This document shows positions 56,374-64,000 of a stretch of DNA of 64,000 nucleotides, piece after piece (the stretch's first letter is position 1; each line of letters opens with the position of its first letter). The notes under the pieces are model-generated. The model searched no databases. It saw only the letters and a list, made by a program, of their open reading frames with translations, and was not told the origin of the DNA. The translations under genes and the position numbers were made by a program. Origin of the DNA: CAVQBP01 sp963710745 (lineage in GTDB: Bacteria; Bacteroidota; Ignavibacteria; Ignavibacteriales; Ignavibacteriaceae); contig CAVQBP010000011.1 of the NCBI GenBank assembly GCA_963710745.1, forward strand, positions 62,001-126,000, read 5' to 3'.

Positions 56374-56670
56374 TTACCTAACGAACCGTAATTAAGCCGC
56401 AGCACATATTATCAACTGAAGTTTGAAAAACGAAGGTTGAAACAAGAAACTTATTTTTATTACAACTACCCAAGATTAAGCAAACTGTGCTTAATCCTGT
56501 CCGCCGAAATTTTAATGTAGGCGGATTTCCGTTTACGATAAACACAGCTTGCAACAAACTTATTATAGCACTTTCATTGAACAAGATACTTTTTGCGGAG
56601 CATCTACTTTAAAAATCTCAAAAATGCCGAATGCATGATCGCCTTCGGCTTATAATGCATAGTTAGGTAA
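56374..56670 (-). repeat. attC-like cassette repeat, copy 4
   Basis: Bounded by TTACCTAAC and GTTAGGTAA, a perfect 9-base terminal inverted repeat. It contains a decayed TCAACT/GGTTGA hairpin (56412-56440) and a TCCGCC/GGCGGA hairpin (56500-56525) at the same sites as copy 3. Confidence 0.65.
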
Positions 56671-56877
56671 CAATGATTTTTTACTATTGTAATTTTTCTA
56701 TGCTTCAATATCACTTATTATATCTTGACTTATTAATAGACATTCTGAACGAAGTAACCTGCCCCGTTTTGCAGGAAGAATCTCAAGATTACTATATACA
56801 ATTTTTTAGATATTCATTTCGTTCAAAATGACAAAACTCAATTTATAACTTTAGCTAAAAAATAATACTTATGAAAA

Positions 56878-58002
56878 TTATAGACATCTGACTAATAATA
56901 TTGTCTGATCATCTTTTTGTTTACCATATGAAGCTAACTTATTATTTATTTTTTCATAAATATGGGACAATTCATCATGTCTGTTATTAAGAACAATCTG
57001 TTTTACTATTTCCATGCCAAAGAATTCATTTTTTTTATTTGACGTTTCTGTAATTCCATCAGTCAGTAATATAAATAAATCATTTTTGTCACATACTGTG
57101 CTGTTTGTTGTATAATCAAAGTCTTTTGTCGCCGCTATCGGAAGTTGCTTTATTACCAATTCATCAAAATTGTTTGAATCATTTGCAAGTTTCAAAATCG
57201 GAAGATGACCTGCTGTTGAATATTCTACAGTATGATGTGAATTAAATTTTAAAAAAGCACACGTAAGAAACATGTTTTTCTTTTTTAAATTGTAAATTGT
57301 CTTGCTCGTTTCAGTTAAAATTGACCAAAGCGGTTCCTCTTTGTTTAATAAAACTCGAATCGTGCTCTTGAACATCCCCATCATCGAACCCGCCGCAACT
57401 CCATGACCTGATACATCTGCAATATAACAAGTATGTGTAGTTTCATTTTCGAAAAAGTCAACTAAATCACCGCCGACTTCATCAGTAGGATTAGATATTC
57501 CAAATATTTCAAAATGGTTATTAACAATTTCAATTTTCGGAACAAGGTTCGAATGAAGCTCCTGCGCAAGGTTCATTTCAGCCTGAAGCCGTAAATTTTT
57601 TATTCCCTCCTTATTTATAAATATAATAAGCAGTATATATCCCAGAACCATTGTAACTGAAATTCCGATGGCATCAAAAAATGCTCTTTGGGGAAATTCG
57701 GTAAGCAGTAATTGGTTAGTCGTATTCCATATGTTATTTCCAACCACAAACTGAAATAGGATAGTAAAAGGAAGAAATTTAAGATTTCTTGTAAAACTAT
57801 AAACGTAGAATACTGCAACAATCCCCGAATAAAATACACTTATAAAAAGCAGCAGTTCTGAATATGAACCTCCTGAAATCAGATCGATAATAAATCCAAT
57901 TCCTGAAAATAAGAAGAATATCGCCGAGACAAATATTAGATATCTTCTTAATGGTATATATTTCCAGAATTTACTTTTGGGTAAAATATTATTTTTTATC
58001 AA
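56878..58002 (-). CDS. Membrane-bound PP2C/SpoIIE-type serine phosphatase
   Basis: 374 residues. Five or six transmembrane helices occupy about 15-135 (YLIFVSAIFFLFSGIGFII, LLLFISVFYSGIVAVFYVY, ISVTMVLGYILLIIFIN). The SpoIIE/RsbU-type phosphatase domain follows: LVPKIEIVNNHFEIFGISNP, EVGGDLVDFFE (metal Asp), CYIADVSGHGVAAGSMMGM, TCAFLKF, YSTAGHLPIL, LFILLTDGITET, KDDQTILLVR. It dephosphorylates STAS-type antagonists to release sigma factors. The STAS protein at 38662 is a conceivable partner, but there is no direct link. The start is a TTG with weak AGAAG upstream. Confidence 0.9.
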   Translation of the reverse strand: MIKNNILPKSKFWKYIPLRRYLIFVSAIFFLFSGIGFIIDLISGGSYSELLLFISVFYSGIVAVFYVYSFTRNLKFLPFTILFQFVVGNNIWNTTNQLLLTEFPQRAFFDAIGISVTMVLGYILLIIFINKEGIKNLRLQAEMNLAQELHSNLVPKIEIVNNHFEIFGISNPTDEVGGDLVDFFENETTHTCYIADVSGHGVAAGSMMGMFKSTIRVLLNKEEPLWSILTETSKTIYNLKKKNMFLTCAFLKFNSHHTVEYSTAGHLPILKLANDSNNFDELVIKQLPIAATKDFDYTTNSTVCDKNDLFILLTDGITETSNKKNEFFGMEIVKQIVLNNRHDELSHIYEKINNKLASYGKQKDDQTILLVRCL

Positions 58003-58202
58003 TTTAGTCTTCTAAATAAATTTTTAGATCCATTATTTATAATTAAAATACAGGTTAGATTAATTGTTAATATATAGTATTTATTTAAATTCTTCGATAA
58101 AAAAATAAATAAATACAGTTGCATATGAAACTTTTCTTTAATAAAAAACCGCAGATATTGAATTTTTATTTGTATTCATAAGAACCTCTTTAAATTTACT
58201 TA

Positions 58203-58279
58203 TGCACCGTTATGGTAGGAATGCCTGTTACCAAACGTCCCCCACACAGATCCCGGCGTGCAGTTTTTCTGCACCAGGC
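58203..58279 (-). mobile_element. Possible group II intron remnant
   Basis: The minus strand reads GCACGCCGGGATCTGTGTGG followed by GGG and a GGTAACAGGCATTCCTACC block, which I associate with conserved sequence next to the reverse-transcriptase frame of bacterial group II introns. No intron frame or domain V is present. The rest of the gap 58003-58666 holds nothing else that I can support. Confidence 0.3.
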
Positions 58280-58666
58280 AATAAATATACTGCTTAATTT
58301 ATAACTTTCGAAGATTAAGCAAACAGTTAAACACAGCTCCGCCGCATCACTCCCATAAATACAAAACATGATGCAACTCTTAATCTAATTTTTAATTATA
58401 AAATTTCAATGAGGATAAATAGATTGGCCGGGATGAAGAGAAATTGCCCCATTTTTCCCCATACCTCTAAATACGATCAGAGCTAATGTAAATTGATTAA
58501 GTGAGAAAGGCAATAAGAATTTTTATAATTGATTTGGTGCCAGTTAAAAAATGGAGCAGAAGATCAGGAGGATGGGGAGGGAGAATTGATTTGAACTTAA
58601 TACTGAAAATGTAAATAGATGTCGGCTTGAAATATATTGTTATACCGACCCCTGAATTTTGAAATT

Positions 58667-59038
58667 TTATTTCTTAAAATATTTTACATCATCTAAATCT
58701 TTAAAATCCGAATCTTGCGTCCATACTATTCCATTATTTTGTTTTGCCGTAATATAAATTATGCTATCAGCCATCGGTATTTTTTGTTCGTAACTTAATT
58801 TTGCTGCTTGAATTGCAATTGATGAATTTACCTCTATTACTTTTGCCTGTTGCATCAAACCTATAACCTGAATTGCTGAATTTTCATCTTTTTCTAATAA
58901 TATCTTTTTATATACCTCATATATATTTATTGTGGAAACTATTAATTCATCTGTTTTCTCAATTGCAGATGCAAATAACTTTGCATTTTTGCTATCAGCT
59001 AGATATTCTAGCCAACCAGATGAGTCGACTAAATTCAT
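58667..59038 (-). CDS. vapC: PIN-domain toxin (VapC-like)
   Basis: 123 residues, one PIN domain. Conserved acidic residues are present: Asp in MNLVDSSGWLEYL, Glu in STINIYEVYKKIL, Asp in KIPMADSIIYITAKQ, and Asp in WTQDSDFKDL. VapC toxins are Mg2+-dependent ribonucleases that cut tRNA or rRNA. It overlaps its antitoxin gene by 4 bases (ATGA), a tight operon. The pair lies next to attC-like copy 5, as toxin-antitoxin cassettes commonly do in integrons. Confidence 0.9.
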   Translation of the reverse strand: MNLVDSSGWLEYLADSKNAKLFASAIEKTDELIVSTINIYEVYKKILLEKDENSAIQVIGLMQQAKVIEVNSSIAIQAAKLSYEQKIPMADSIIYITAKQNNGIVWTQDSDFKDLDDVKYFKK

Positions 59039-59241
59039 AGTCTATCTCCTTCTCTTTCAATATCGGTATTTATTCCTTTGAGAAAACCTCGAGCATCTTT
59101 AATATTTTTAAGAAGTAGAAATTCTATTCTGTCACCTAGCTGTACAATTTGTAATTTTTGACCAGGTTTTAATTTTAATTTCTGTCGGATTTCTTTCGGA
59201 ATTACAACTTGATATTTGGGAGAAACGGTTACTGTTGTCAT
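59035..59241 (-). CDS. vapB: AbrB/MazE-type antitoxin (VapB-like)
   Basis: 68 residues. A swapped-hairpin AbrB DNA-binding domain is clear: VTVSPKYQVVIPKEIRQKLK followed by LKPGQKLQIVQLGDRIEFL. The C-terminal tail (DARGFLKGINTDIEREGDRL) would wrap the toxin. TAGGAG lies 8 bases before the ATG. Upstream, a palindrome at 59274-59294 is a likely autoregulatory operator. Confidence 0.9.
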   Translation of the reverse strand: MTTVTVSPKYQVVIPKEIRQKLKLKPGQKLQIVQLGDRIEFLLLKNIKDARGFLKGINTDIEREGDRL

Positions 59242-59273
59242 TATAAACTCCTATAATTGTAATACGTTTAAAT

Positions 59274-59294
59274 ATATCGATAAATTATCGATAT
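59274..59294. promoter_or_regulatory. Candidate VapB operator
   Basis: A perfect 21-base palindrome centred on one base, ATATCGATAA-A-TTATCGATAT, with a further CTATCGAT half-site 12 bases away. It lies 33 bases upstream of the antitoxin ATG, where VapB-type proteins bind. Confidence 0.6.
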
Positions 59295-59351
59295 TTCAAT
59301 ATACCTATCGATGTTAATCCCTTCCCCGACTTATTATATTATATATTACGG

Positions 59352-59606
59352 TATAACAAACCGCAATTAAGTTGCAGCCCATTTTATCAACCGAAGTTTG
59401 AAAAACGAAGGTTGAAACAAGAAACTTATTTTTATTACTTCTGCCGAAGATTATGCAAACTGTGCTTAATCCTGTCCGCCGAAATTTTAATGTAGGCGGA
59501 TTTCCGTTTACGGTAAGCACAGTTTGCAAGACTATTAATTAATTTGACTACGTTGAACAAAAAATTTTAACCGGATCACCTACTTCAAAAACCTCTAAAA
59601 CCTGTC
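59352..59606 (-). repeat. attC-like cassette repeat, copy 5 (truncated far end)
   Basis: Starts TATAACAAACCGCAATTAAG and carries the TCAACC/GGTTGA hairpin (59387-59415) and the TCCGCC/GGCGGA hairpin (59475-59500). The GTTAGGC end is missing. Sequence jumps directly into the phage-protein remnant at 59607. Confidence 0.6.
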
Positions 59607-59757
59607 CAGAAAGTATTAGGGCTTAGTGATGATGGTGTAGTAAATCTGCTGCTCAATGACACTGAAGTCTGGGAGCGGAAGATCCTCGAATGGTATGCGG
59701 AGCACATAAACGATACAATCCTGGATGAAGCAGAGAGAAGATATGAAGACAGGTAAA
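59607..59757 (+). pseudogene. C-terminal stump of a phage-type protein
   Basis: An open frame without a start, VQKVLGLSDDGVVNLLLN ... WYAEHINDTILDEAERRYED, ending at 59757. It was cut by the attC-like repeat at its 5' side. It overlaps the next gene start, so it belonged to the same phage operon. Confidence 0.5.
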
Positions 59758-59964
59758 ATGTTCAAGTGTAACAAGGATGTTGTATTAGCCGGAAGAATAT
59801 TTATTTCAACCGGCGAAGACGTTTTAATTATCGGGGAGTTAAAAGACAGCTTTCAAACTCCCTGTTATCTCATAACCCACAAAGGGAGAACATTCACAAC
59901 TCATCAATCATTTTTTCACAAACACTTTTATTTCTTAAAAAATATAGAAAGGGTAGAACAATGA
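59743..59964 (+). CDS. Small phage-type hypothetical protein
   Basis: 73 residues starting at ATG 59743, inside the end of the stump frame (ATG 59758 is an alternative). It reads MFKCNKDVVLAGRIFISTGE, then DVLIIGELKDSFQTPCYLIT, and is mostly beta. It overlaps the ATPase gene by 4 bases (ATGA), so they are translated together. No family is recognised. Confidence 0.5.
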   Translation: MKTGKMFKCNKDVVLAGRIFISTGEDVLIIGELKDSFQTPCYLITHKGRTFTTHQSFFHKHFYFLKNIERVEQ

Positions 59965-61076
59965 TGAAGTTATCTGATTTCGCGACAGACTTAGTAGCAA
60001 AGAGCCATTTTATTAAAGGGAGTTTTGGGGGATTCCAGGGCGCTGGAAAATCTAGGACAGCTGCAGAGTTTATTATTGGTGTGTATAAACAATTGAAACT
60101 CACAAAACCAATTTTAATCATAGACAATGAAAAAGGAAGCAGGTTTTTAATTAATCTCTTCAACAAAGCTGGTATTAGGGCAATAGCTAAAGATACAAAA
60201 AGACTTGCAGATGTAATCCAGGCTTTCGATTTTCTTTCAAAGAAAGAAATTGACTTTTTGTTTATTGATTCACTGACAAAGATATATTATCAATATGTCA
60301 AAGATTATAAAATCAAAAACAACAAAGAAAGAATGTTCTTAAACGATTGGGGAGCTCTCCTCCCTGCCTGGCAGGAAGAATTCTCGGATAAATTTGTTGA
60401 GGTTGAAGGTAATATAGTATTTACCGGCCGCGGGGGTTTTGAATACGATAAGGAAGAAGATGAAACGGATGAACAAGGAAGAGTTATCCGGAAGGGACAA
60501 TTTGTTAAAAGTGGAATAAAGATGAAAATCGCCGGTGAAACTCCTTATGAAACAGATCTCAATGTCTGGATGCAGTTGGAGAAGGAACTTGATAAAAATC
60601 TTAGGCCGGTTCAGAAAAATGTAGGATATGTATTAAAAGATAGAAGCGATACGATAAACGGGAAAAGATTTGAATTCCCTTCTTATAAAAATTTCAAACC
60701 GGTTATCAATTTTATTTTAGGTTTACCTATAGGCGAAGTTTCAGGAGAAACCTTCAGCGAAAATCTCACACCTGGAACCGATGCAGAATACTTTGAAAGA
60801 AAATTAAGACAGCAGATTGAGACTGAAAATATCTCAGGTGTATTTGATAAGTATGGCTTAGGAGATACAAGATCTAAGGGTGACAAGCAAATCAAAGCTA
60901 CGATAATTGAAAAGATATTTGGCACTAAAAGTCAAACCGAAATATCGAAGATGGATTGCAGTACACTTAAAGTAAAACGGCTTCAGCTTGAAGATATGTT
61001 TATTCAGTTATCCGCAGCGCAGCCTGAGAATGTGATTGACTGGGTTATGTCATACCATATTAAAGCCGCTGCTTAA
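59961..61076 (+). CDS. Phage RecA-like AAA ATPase (Sak4-type annealing protein candidate)
   Basis: 371 residues. Walker A: SFGGFQGAGKSRTAAEFI. A RecA-like second strand LIIDNEKGSRFLINLF and Walker B-like DFLFIDSLTKIYYQY follow. Then come WQEEFSDKFVEVEGNIVFTGR (sensor-like strand) and ETPYETDLNVWMQLE. The C-terminal 120 residues are helical. The order (P-loop, DxExGS, hhhDS, strand ending in GR) fits phage Sak4-like or terminase-independent recombination ATPases that help single-strand annealing. It is the last gene of a short phage remnant and is followed by a strong hairpin. Confidence 0.7.
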   Translation: MMKLSDFATDLVAKSHFIKGSFGGFQGAGKSRTAAEFIIGVYKQLKLTKPILIIDNEKGSRFLINLFNKAGIRAIAKDTKRLADVIQAFDFLSKKEIDFLFIDSLTKIYYQYVKDYKIKNNKERMFLNDWGALLPAWQEEFSDKFVEVEGNIVFTGRGGFEYDKEEDETDEQGRVIRKGQFVKSGIKMKIAGETPYETDLNVWMQLEKELDKNLRPVQKNVGYVLKDRSDTINGKRFEFPSYKNFKPVINFILGLPIGEVSGETFSENLTPGTDAEYFERKLRQQIETENISGVFDKYGLGDTRSKGDKQIKATIIEKIFGTKSQTEISKMDCSTLKVKRLQLEDMFIQLSAAQPENVIDWVMSYHIKAAA

Positions 61077-61084
61077 TACATCAG

Positions 61085-61115
61085 TGCTGCTGGTCCGGAT
61101 TCCGGATCAGCAGCA
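61085..61115 (+). terminator. Strong hairpin after the phage ATPase gene
   Basis: TGCTGCTGGTCCGGA pairs almost perfectly with TCCGGATCAGCAGCA (about 15 bp, minimal loop), 9 bases after the stop. There is no strong T-run. Confidence 0.6.
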
Positions 61116-61364
61116 TAATTCTTCACTACACACCAATTGGAAACCTCTTAAAACTGTAACACTTTTTGTATTAAACTTATAGTTTCGCTCCGTTGTTAAA
61201 AAGAATAATTTAACAACTCCGCTCAACTATTCGGGAATAACCAAAAAGATGTTCCAGTTTCCAAACAACGTCAAGATGATCTTCAAAAAAGTGTGCCCAA
61301 AATGCGGGCTAAATCTGATTAGTTCTGATTAGTTTTAATGATTCACCATTATGAGATCATAAAA

Positions 61365-61395
61365 AAAGCTTCAAAACGTTAAATTTTGAAGCTTT
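61365..61395 (-). terminator. Terminator of tRNA-Val
   Basis: AAAGCTTCAAAA/TTTTGAAGCTTT, 12 bp. On the minus strand it is followed by TTTTTTT. A worn version of the same hairpin lies beside the tRNA-Val fragment at 34195-34220. Between 61116 and 61364 I see no supportable gene. Confidence 0.75.
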
Positions 61396-61399
61396 GTCG

Positions 61400-61473
61400 T
61401 GGGTTCTATAGGATTCGAACCTATGACCTTCTGCACGTCAAGCAGACGCTCTAACCAACTGAGCTAAGAACCC
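61400..61473 (-). tRNA. tRNA-Val(GAC)
   Basis: 74 bases. Acceptor GGGTTCT/AGAACCC, D arm with GTTGGTTAGAGC, anticodon stem TCTGC/GCAGA around TTGACGT (anticodon GAC), T arm ATAGG-TTCGAAT-CCTAT, discriminator A. CCA is not encoded. Confidence 0.95.
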
Positions 61474-61589
61474 TGGAATCAATTAAAAATTAAAAATGAA
61501 AAATTATCACCATATACGAATTTCCTCAAAAGCCGGATGAGTGAATGGCTCAAATTTTAACTGAAATAGTGAATAATTAAAAAATAAAA

Positions 61590-61620
61590 AATGAACAATT
61601 AAAATTGTTAATTGTTCATT
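61590..61620 (-). terminator. Hairpin downstream of tRNA-Leu
   Basis: AATGAACAATTAA/TTAATTGTTCATT, 13 bp with a 5-base loop, AT-rich, between the two tRNA genes. Confidence 0.5.
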
Positions 61621-61641
61621 ATAAATTGTTAATTAATAAAG

Positions 61642-61727
61642 TACCGAGGGCCGGACTCGAACCGGCACGGGTGTAAACACCCACAGGATTTTAAGTCCTG
61701 TGCGTCTACCAATTCCGCCACCCCGGC
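61642..61727 (-). tRNA. tRNA-Leu(TAA)
   Basis: 86 bases, class II. Acceptor GCCGGGG with CCTCGGT, anticodon stem CAGGA/TCCTG around CTTAAAA (anticodon TAA), a long variable arm GGGTGTTTACACCC, T loop TTCGAGT, discriminator A, no encoded CCA. From 61728 to 62145 there is no gene. Confidence 0.95.
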
Positions 61728-62145
61728 TATAATTTGCCTTACGACAAAATTTTTTCTTTTAGCGTCCTAATATATTTAAACTCACTTATTTTATCAAGAA
61801 TTTTAGCATATAAATTGAAAATTTACTGACAGTCCAGACTATCCCGGTGTCTAAAATATATGGTGTGAAATGAATATACCGCAAAAGGATATTTTACTAA
61901 AAGGGAAAAGTTGTTAAGCCCGAATAACCCAGGTTTTCAGCAGATAAAAGCGGCAGAAATATATAAATTCCAAACAGCCATCTAACAGCCGTTAAATCCG
62001 GGCTAACATCATTTTAGCATAAACAATATCCTGCTTTCAAATAATTAAAACCCGTTTTGTTTTGAACATCAATTGGTTATCGGCCGGAATTTTAAAAAAT
62101 GAAAAATAATGTTATATTTTATTTCATATTTACGAAGGAAATTGA

Positions 62146-63825
62146 ATGAATAATGACAGCAAAAATAATTCAATTGACCAGTCATATAATGAATGGAAAG
62201 AAAAGGTATATAAAAAGTTTAAAGAAAAATATCCTGAAAGGGAAAAAGAATTTACAACTGTTTCATTTACACCTGTCAATCCCCTTTACATTCCTGACAA
62301 TAATAGTCCCGATAAATTTGACGACAAGATAGGATATCCTGGTTCTTACCCATATACCCGGGGAATTCAGCCGACAATGTATAGAGGGAAATTATGGACT
62401 ATGAGACAGTACGCCGGTTTCGGCACAGCAAACGAATCAAATAAAAGATACAGGTATTTACTCGAACAGGGGCAATCGGGTTTATCCGTAGCATTTGATC
62501 TTCCCACTCAAATCGGGTATGACAGCGACGATCCGATTTCTTATGGAGAAGTTGGTAAAGTCGGTGTAGCTATTGATACGCTGGCTGATATGGAGATTTT
62601 ATTCGATAAAATCCCTCTGGATAAAGTATCAACATCGATGACAATAAATGCACCAGCTTCTGTTTTATTAGCACTTTATATTGCTGTCGCTGAAAAACAG
62701 GGAATATCCAAAGACAAAATAAGCGGAACGGTTCAGAATGATATTCTAAAAGAATATATTGCACGGGGGACATATATTTACCCGCCCAAAGCTTCCATGA
62801 GACTGGTGACAAATATTTTTGAATTCTGCTCAAAAGAAATTCCTAAATGGAATACTATTTCTATTTCAGGTTATCATATACGTGAAGCCGGTTCAACAGC
62901 GGCACAGGAAATTGGTTTTACCTTATCCAATGGAATCACTTATGTTGAAGCAGCTTTAAGATCAGGATTAAATATTGATGATTTTGGAACGCGTTTATCT
63001 TTCTTTTTTAACGCGCACAATGATCTTTTTGAAGAAGTAGCCAAATACAGGGCTGCTCGCAGATTATGGGCAAAAATTATGAAGGAAAGATTCTCAGCTA
63101 AAAATCCCAAATCAATGATGCTGCGTTTTCATACGCAAACAGCAGGTTCGACTCTTACCGCTCAGCAGGTTGATAACAATATTGTCAGGGTTACTCTGCA
63201 GGCTTTAGCTGCCGTATTGGGCGGTACTCAAAGTCTGCATACTAATTCAAAAGATGAAGCCCTGGCTCTGCCGACTGAAAATTCTGTACGAGTTGCGTTG
63301 AGAACTCAGCAAATAATTGCTGAGGAAAGCGGTGTTGCAAGTACTATCGATCCTCTTGCCGGATCTTACTATGTGGAATCGATGACTGATAATATAGAAA
63401 GAGAAGCTGAAGAAATAATTAATAAGATCGATTCGCTTGGTGGGATGATAAATGCAATTGAAAACGGGTATGTTCAGTCGGAAATTCAAAAAGCAGCATA
63501 CGAATTTGAAAAGCAGTTCGAGTCCGGCCGGAAAACAGTTGTCGGTGTAAATAAGTTTCGTACTGATGATCATGAAAATCCTGAGCTGCTTAAAATCGAT
63601 ATGAAAATACAGAATGAACAGATTAAATTTTTAAACAAAGTAAAAAATGAAAGAAATAATGAAGAAGCAGCTAAAAAATTAAATGAATTGAAAAACGCAG
63701 CCAACGGTAATGATAATCTGATGCCTTTCATACTGAATGCAGTTAATGCGTACGCAAGTGTAGGTGAGATATGCAACTCGATGAGGGAAATCTTCGGAGA
63801 ATATAAAGAACATGTTGTTATTTAA
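62146..63825 (+). CDS. Methylmalonyl-CoA mutase, catalytic (large) subunit
   Basis: 559 residues, the stand-alone catalytic subunit lacking the B12-binding domain, which is normally a separate gene. It interconverts methylmalonyl-CoA and succinyl-CoA in propionate metabolism. Signatures: YPYTRGIQPTMYRGKLWTMR and QYAGFGTANESNKRYRYLL (substrate-binding Tyr/Arg region), GLSVAFDLPTQIGYDSDDP, SGYHIREAGSTAAQEIGF, RFHTQTAGSTLTAQQ, and LGGTQSLHTNSKDEALALPT. The length fits the archaeal/bacterial split-subunit type. GAAGGAAATTG precedes the ATG. The epimerase gene follows on the same strand after 62 bases. Confidence 0.93.
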   Translation: MNNDSKNNSIDQSYNEWKEKVYKKFKEKYPEREKEFTTVSFTPVNPLYIPDNNSPDKFDDKIGYPGSYPYTRGIQPTMYRGKLWTMRQYAGFGTANESNKRYRYLLEQGQSGLSVAFDLPTQIGYDSDDPISYGEVGKVGVAIDTLADMEILFDKIPLDKVSTSMTINAPASVLLALYIAVAEKQGISKDKISGTVQNDILKEYIARGTYIYPPKASMRLVTNIFEFCSKEIPKWNTISISGYHIREAGSTAAQEIGFTLSNGITYVEAALRSGLNIDDFGTRLSFFFNAHNDLFEEVAKYRAARRLWAKIMKERFSAKNPKSMMLRFHTQTAGSTLTAQQVDNNIVRVTLQALAAVLGGTQSLHTNSKDEALALPTENSVRVALRTQQIIAEESGVASTIDPLAGSYYVESMTDNIEREAEEIINKIDSLGGMINAIENGYVQSEIQKAAYEFEKQFESGRKTVVGVNKFRTDDHENPELLKIDMKIQNEQIKFLNKVKNERNNEEAAKKLNELKNAANGNDNLMPFILNAVNAYASVGEICNSMREIFGEYKEHVVI

Positions 63826-63887
63826 GAAGGTTGAACATTTGAGCTTAAAATGAAGGACAAAAAATTCTAAAATATTTCAGGAGGGTT

Positions 63888-64000
63888 ATGCTGCCGGCAT
63901 ATATTGAACATATCGGGATAGCAGTAAAAAATCTGGATGCATCTATTAACTTTTATGAGAATGTACTTGGATTAAAGTGCCATAAAATTGAAGAAGTTAA
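63888..64000 (+). CDS. mce: Methylmalonyl-CoA epimerase (partial, runs off the window)
   Basis: The first 37 codons are present: LPAYIEHIGIAVKNLDASIN and FYENVLGLKCHKIEEV, the N-terminal half-module of a VOC-fold epimerase with the metal-binding His (EHIGIAV). CAGGAGGG lies 7 bases before the ATG. Its position directly after the mutase supports the epimerase call, since it converts (S)- to (R)-methylmalonyl-CoA for the mutase. The 3' end is outside the window. Confidence 0.85.
   Translation, partial: MLPAYIEHIGIAVKNLDASINFYENVLGLKCHKIEEV

Noticed and set aside
61230..61330. Minus-strand text near 61300 that faintly recalls an integrase C-terminus (GTLF next to a tRNA)
   Set aside because: Only a few residues match in shifting frames; chance cannot be excluded.

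Overview
The window looks like a low-GC chromosome segment from the Ignavibacteria/Bacteroidota (FCB) group. Five proteins end in a type IX secretion (T9SS) type-A sorting domain of the form YPNPFNP(S/T)T...GxYxxxF...SGxYxYR. There is a large TonB-dependent receptor with a carboxypeptidase-regulatory-like N-domain, and one-component regulators of FCB type are present. These are family-level inferences; no marker gene such as rRNA lies in the window.

Layout. (1) 0-18 kb is a hemicellulose utilisation locus on the minus strand. It holds a GH31 alpha-xylosidase (broken by two frameshifts), a T9SS beta-helix protein, a TonB receptor, a T9SS protein with a duplicated binding-like domain, an SGNH/TPR protein, a GH8 exo-oligoxylanase, and the decayed tail of another glycosidase. 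A Crp/Fnr regulator + ABM + NmrA unit and a GHL10-like hydrolase follow. (2) 18-33 kb carries mixed accessory genes: a cytochrome c lipoprotein, a response regulator, an aberrant tRNA-like gene, an orphan Dam-type methylase, an AraC-type membrane regulator, a T9SS PQQ-propeller protein, DinB, a fused double rifampin ADP-ribosyltransferase, and a transglutaminase-transglutaminase-sulfatase-modifying-factor fusion. (3) 33-38.5 kb is a decayed integrative/phage-like element: a tRNA-Val 3' fragment as attachment site, a truncated tyrosine integrase, a broken HTH replication protein, a frameshifted nuclease-like gene, a winged-helix gene, an origin-like patch and a structured non-coding patch. (4) 38.6-46.7 kb has a STAS protein, two tandem Ser/Thr kinase-TPR genes that share a nearly identical 449-bp block, a broken DUF72 gene whose 5' end is copied in front of each kinase, and a SIR2-like NADase candidate. 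(5) 46.7-52.8 kb has a frameshifted T9SS subtilisin flanked by 57-bp direct repeats, then small metabolic genes. (6) 52.9-59.6 kb is the most unusual region. Single minus-strand accessory genes (VOC, DHFR-like, a 4-TM protein, a DUF6933-like protein, a PP2C phosphatase, VapBC) are interspersed with five copies of a 120-410 bp repeat. Its ends read RCCTAAC...GTTAGGY like integron attC sites, and the array also holds the C-terminal remnant of a tyrosine recombinase. The repeats themselves carry short hairpins inserted at fixed positions, with different but self-complementary stems. (7) 59.6-61.1 kb is a phage remnant with a RecA/Sak4-like ATPase. (8) 61.4-64 kb has tRNA-Val(GAC), tRNA-Leu(TAA), methylmalonyl-CoA mutase and the start of its epimerase.

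The number of frameshifted genes (GH31, subtilisin, DUF72, the nuclease-like gene, the replication protein) is high. The sequence alone does not say whether this is real decay or residual assembly indels.
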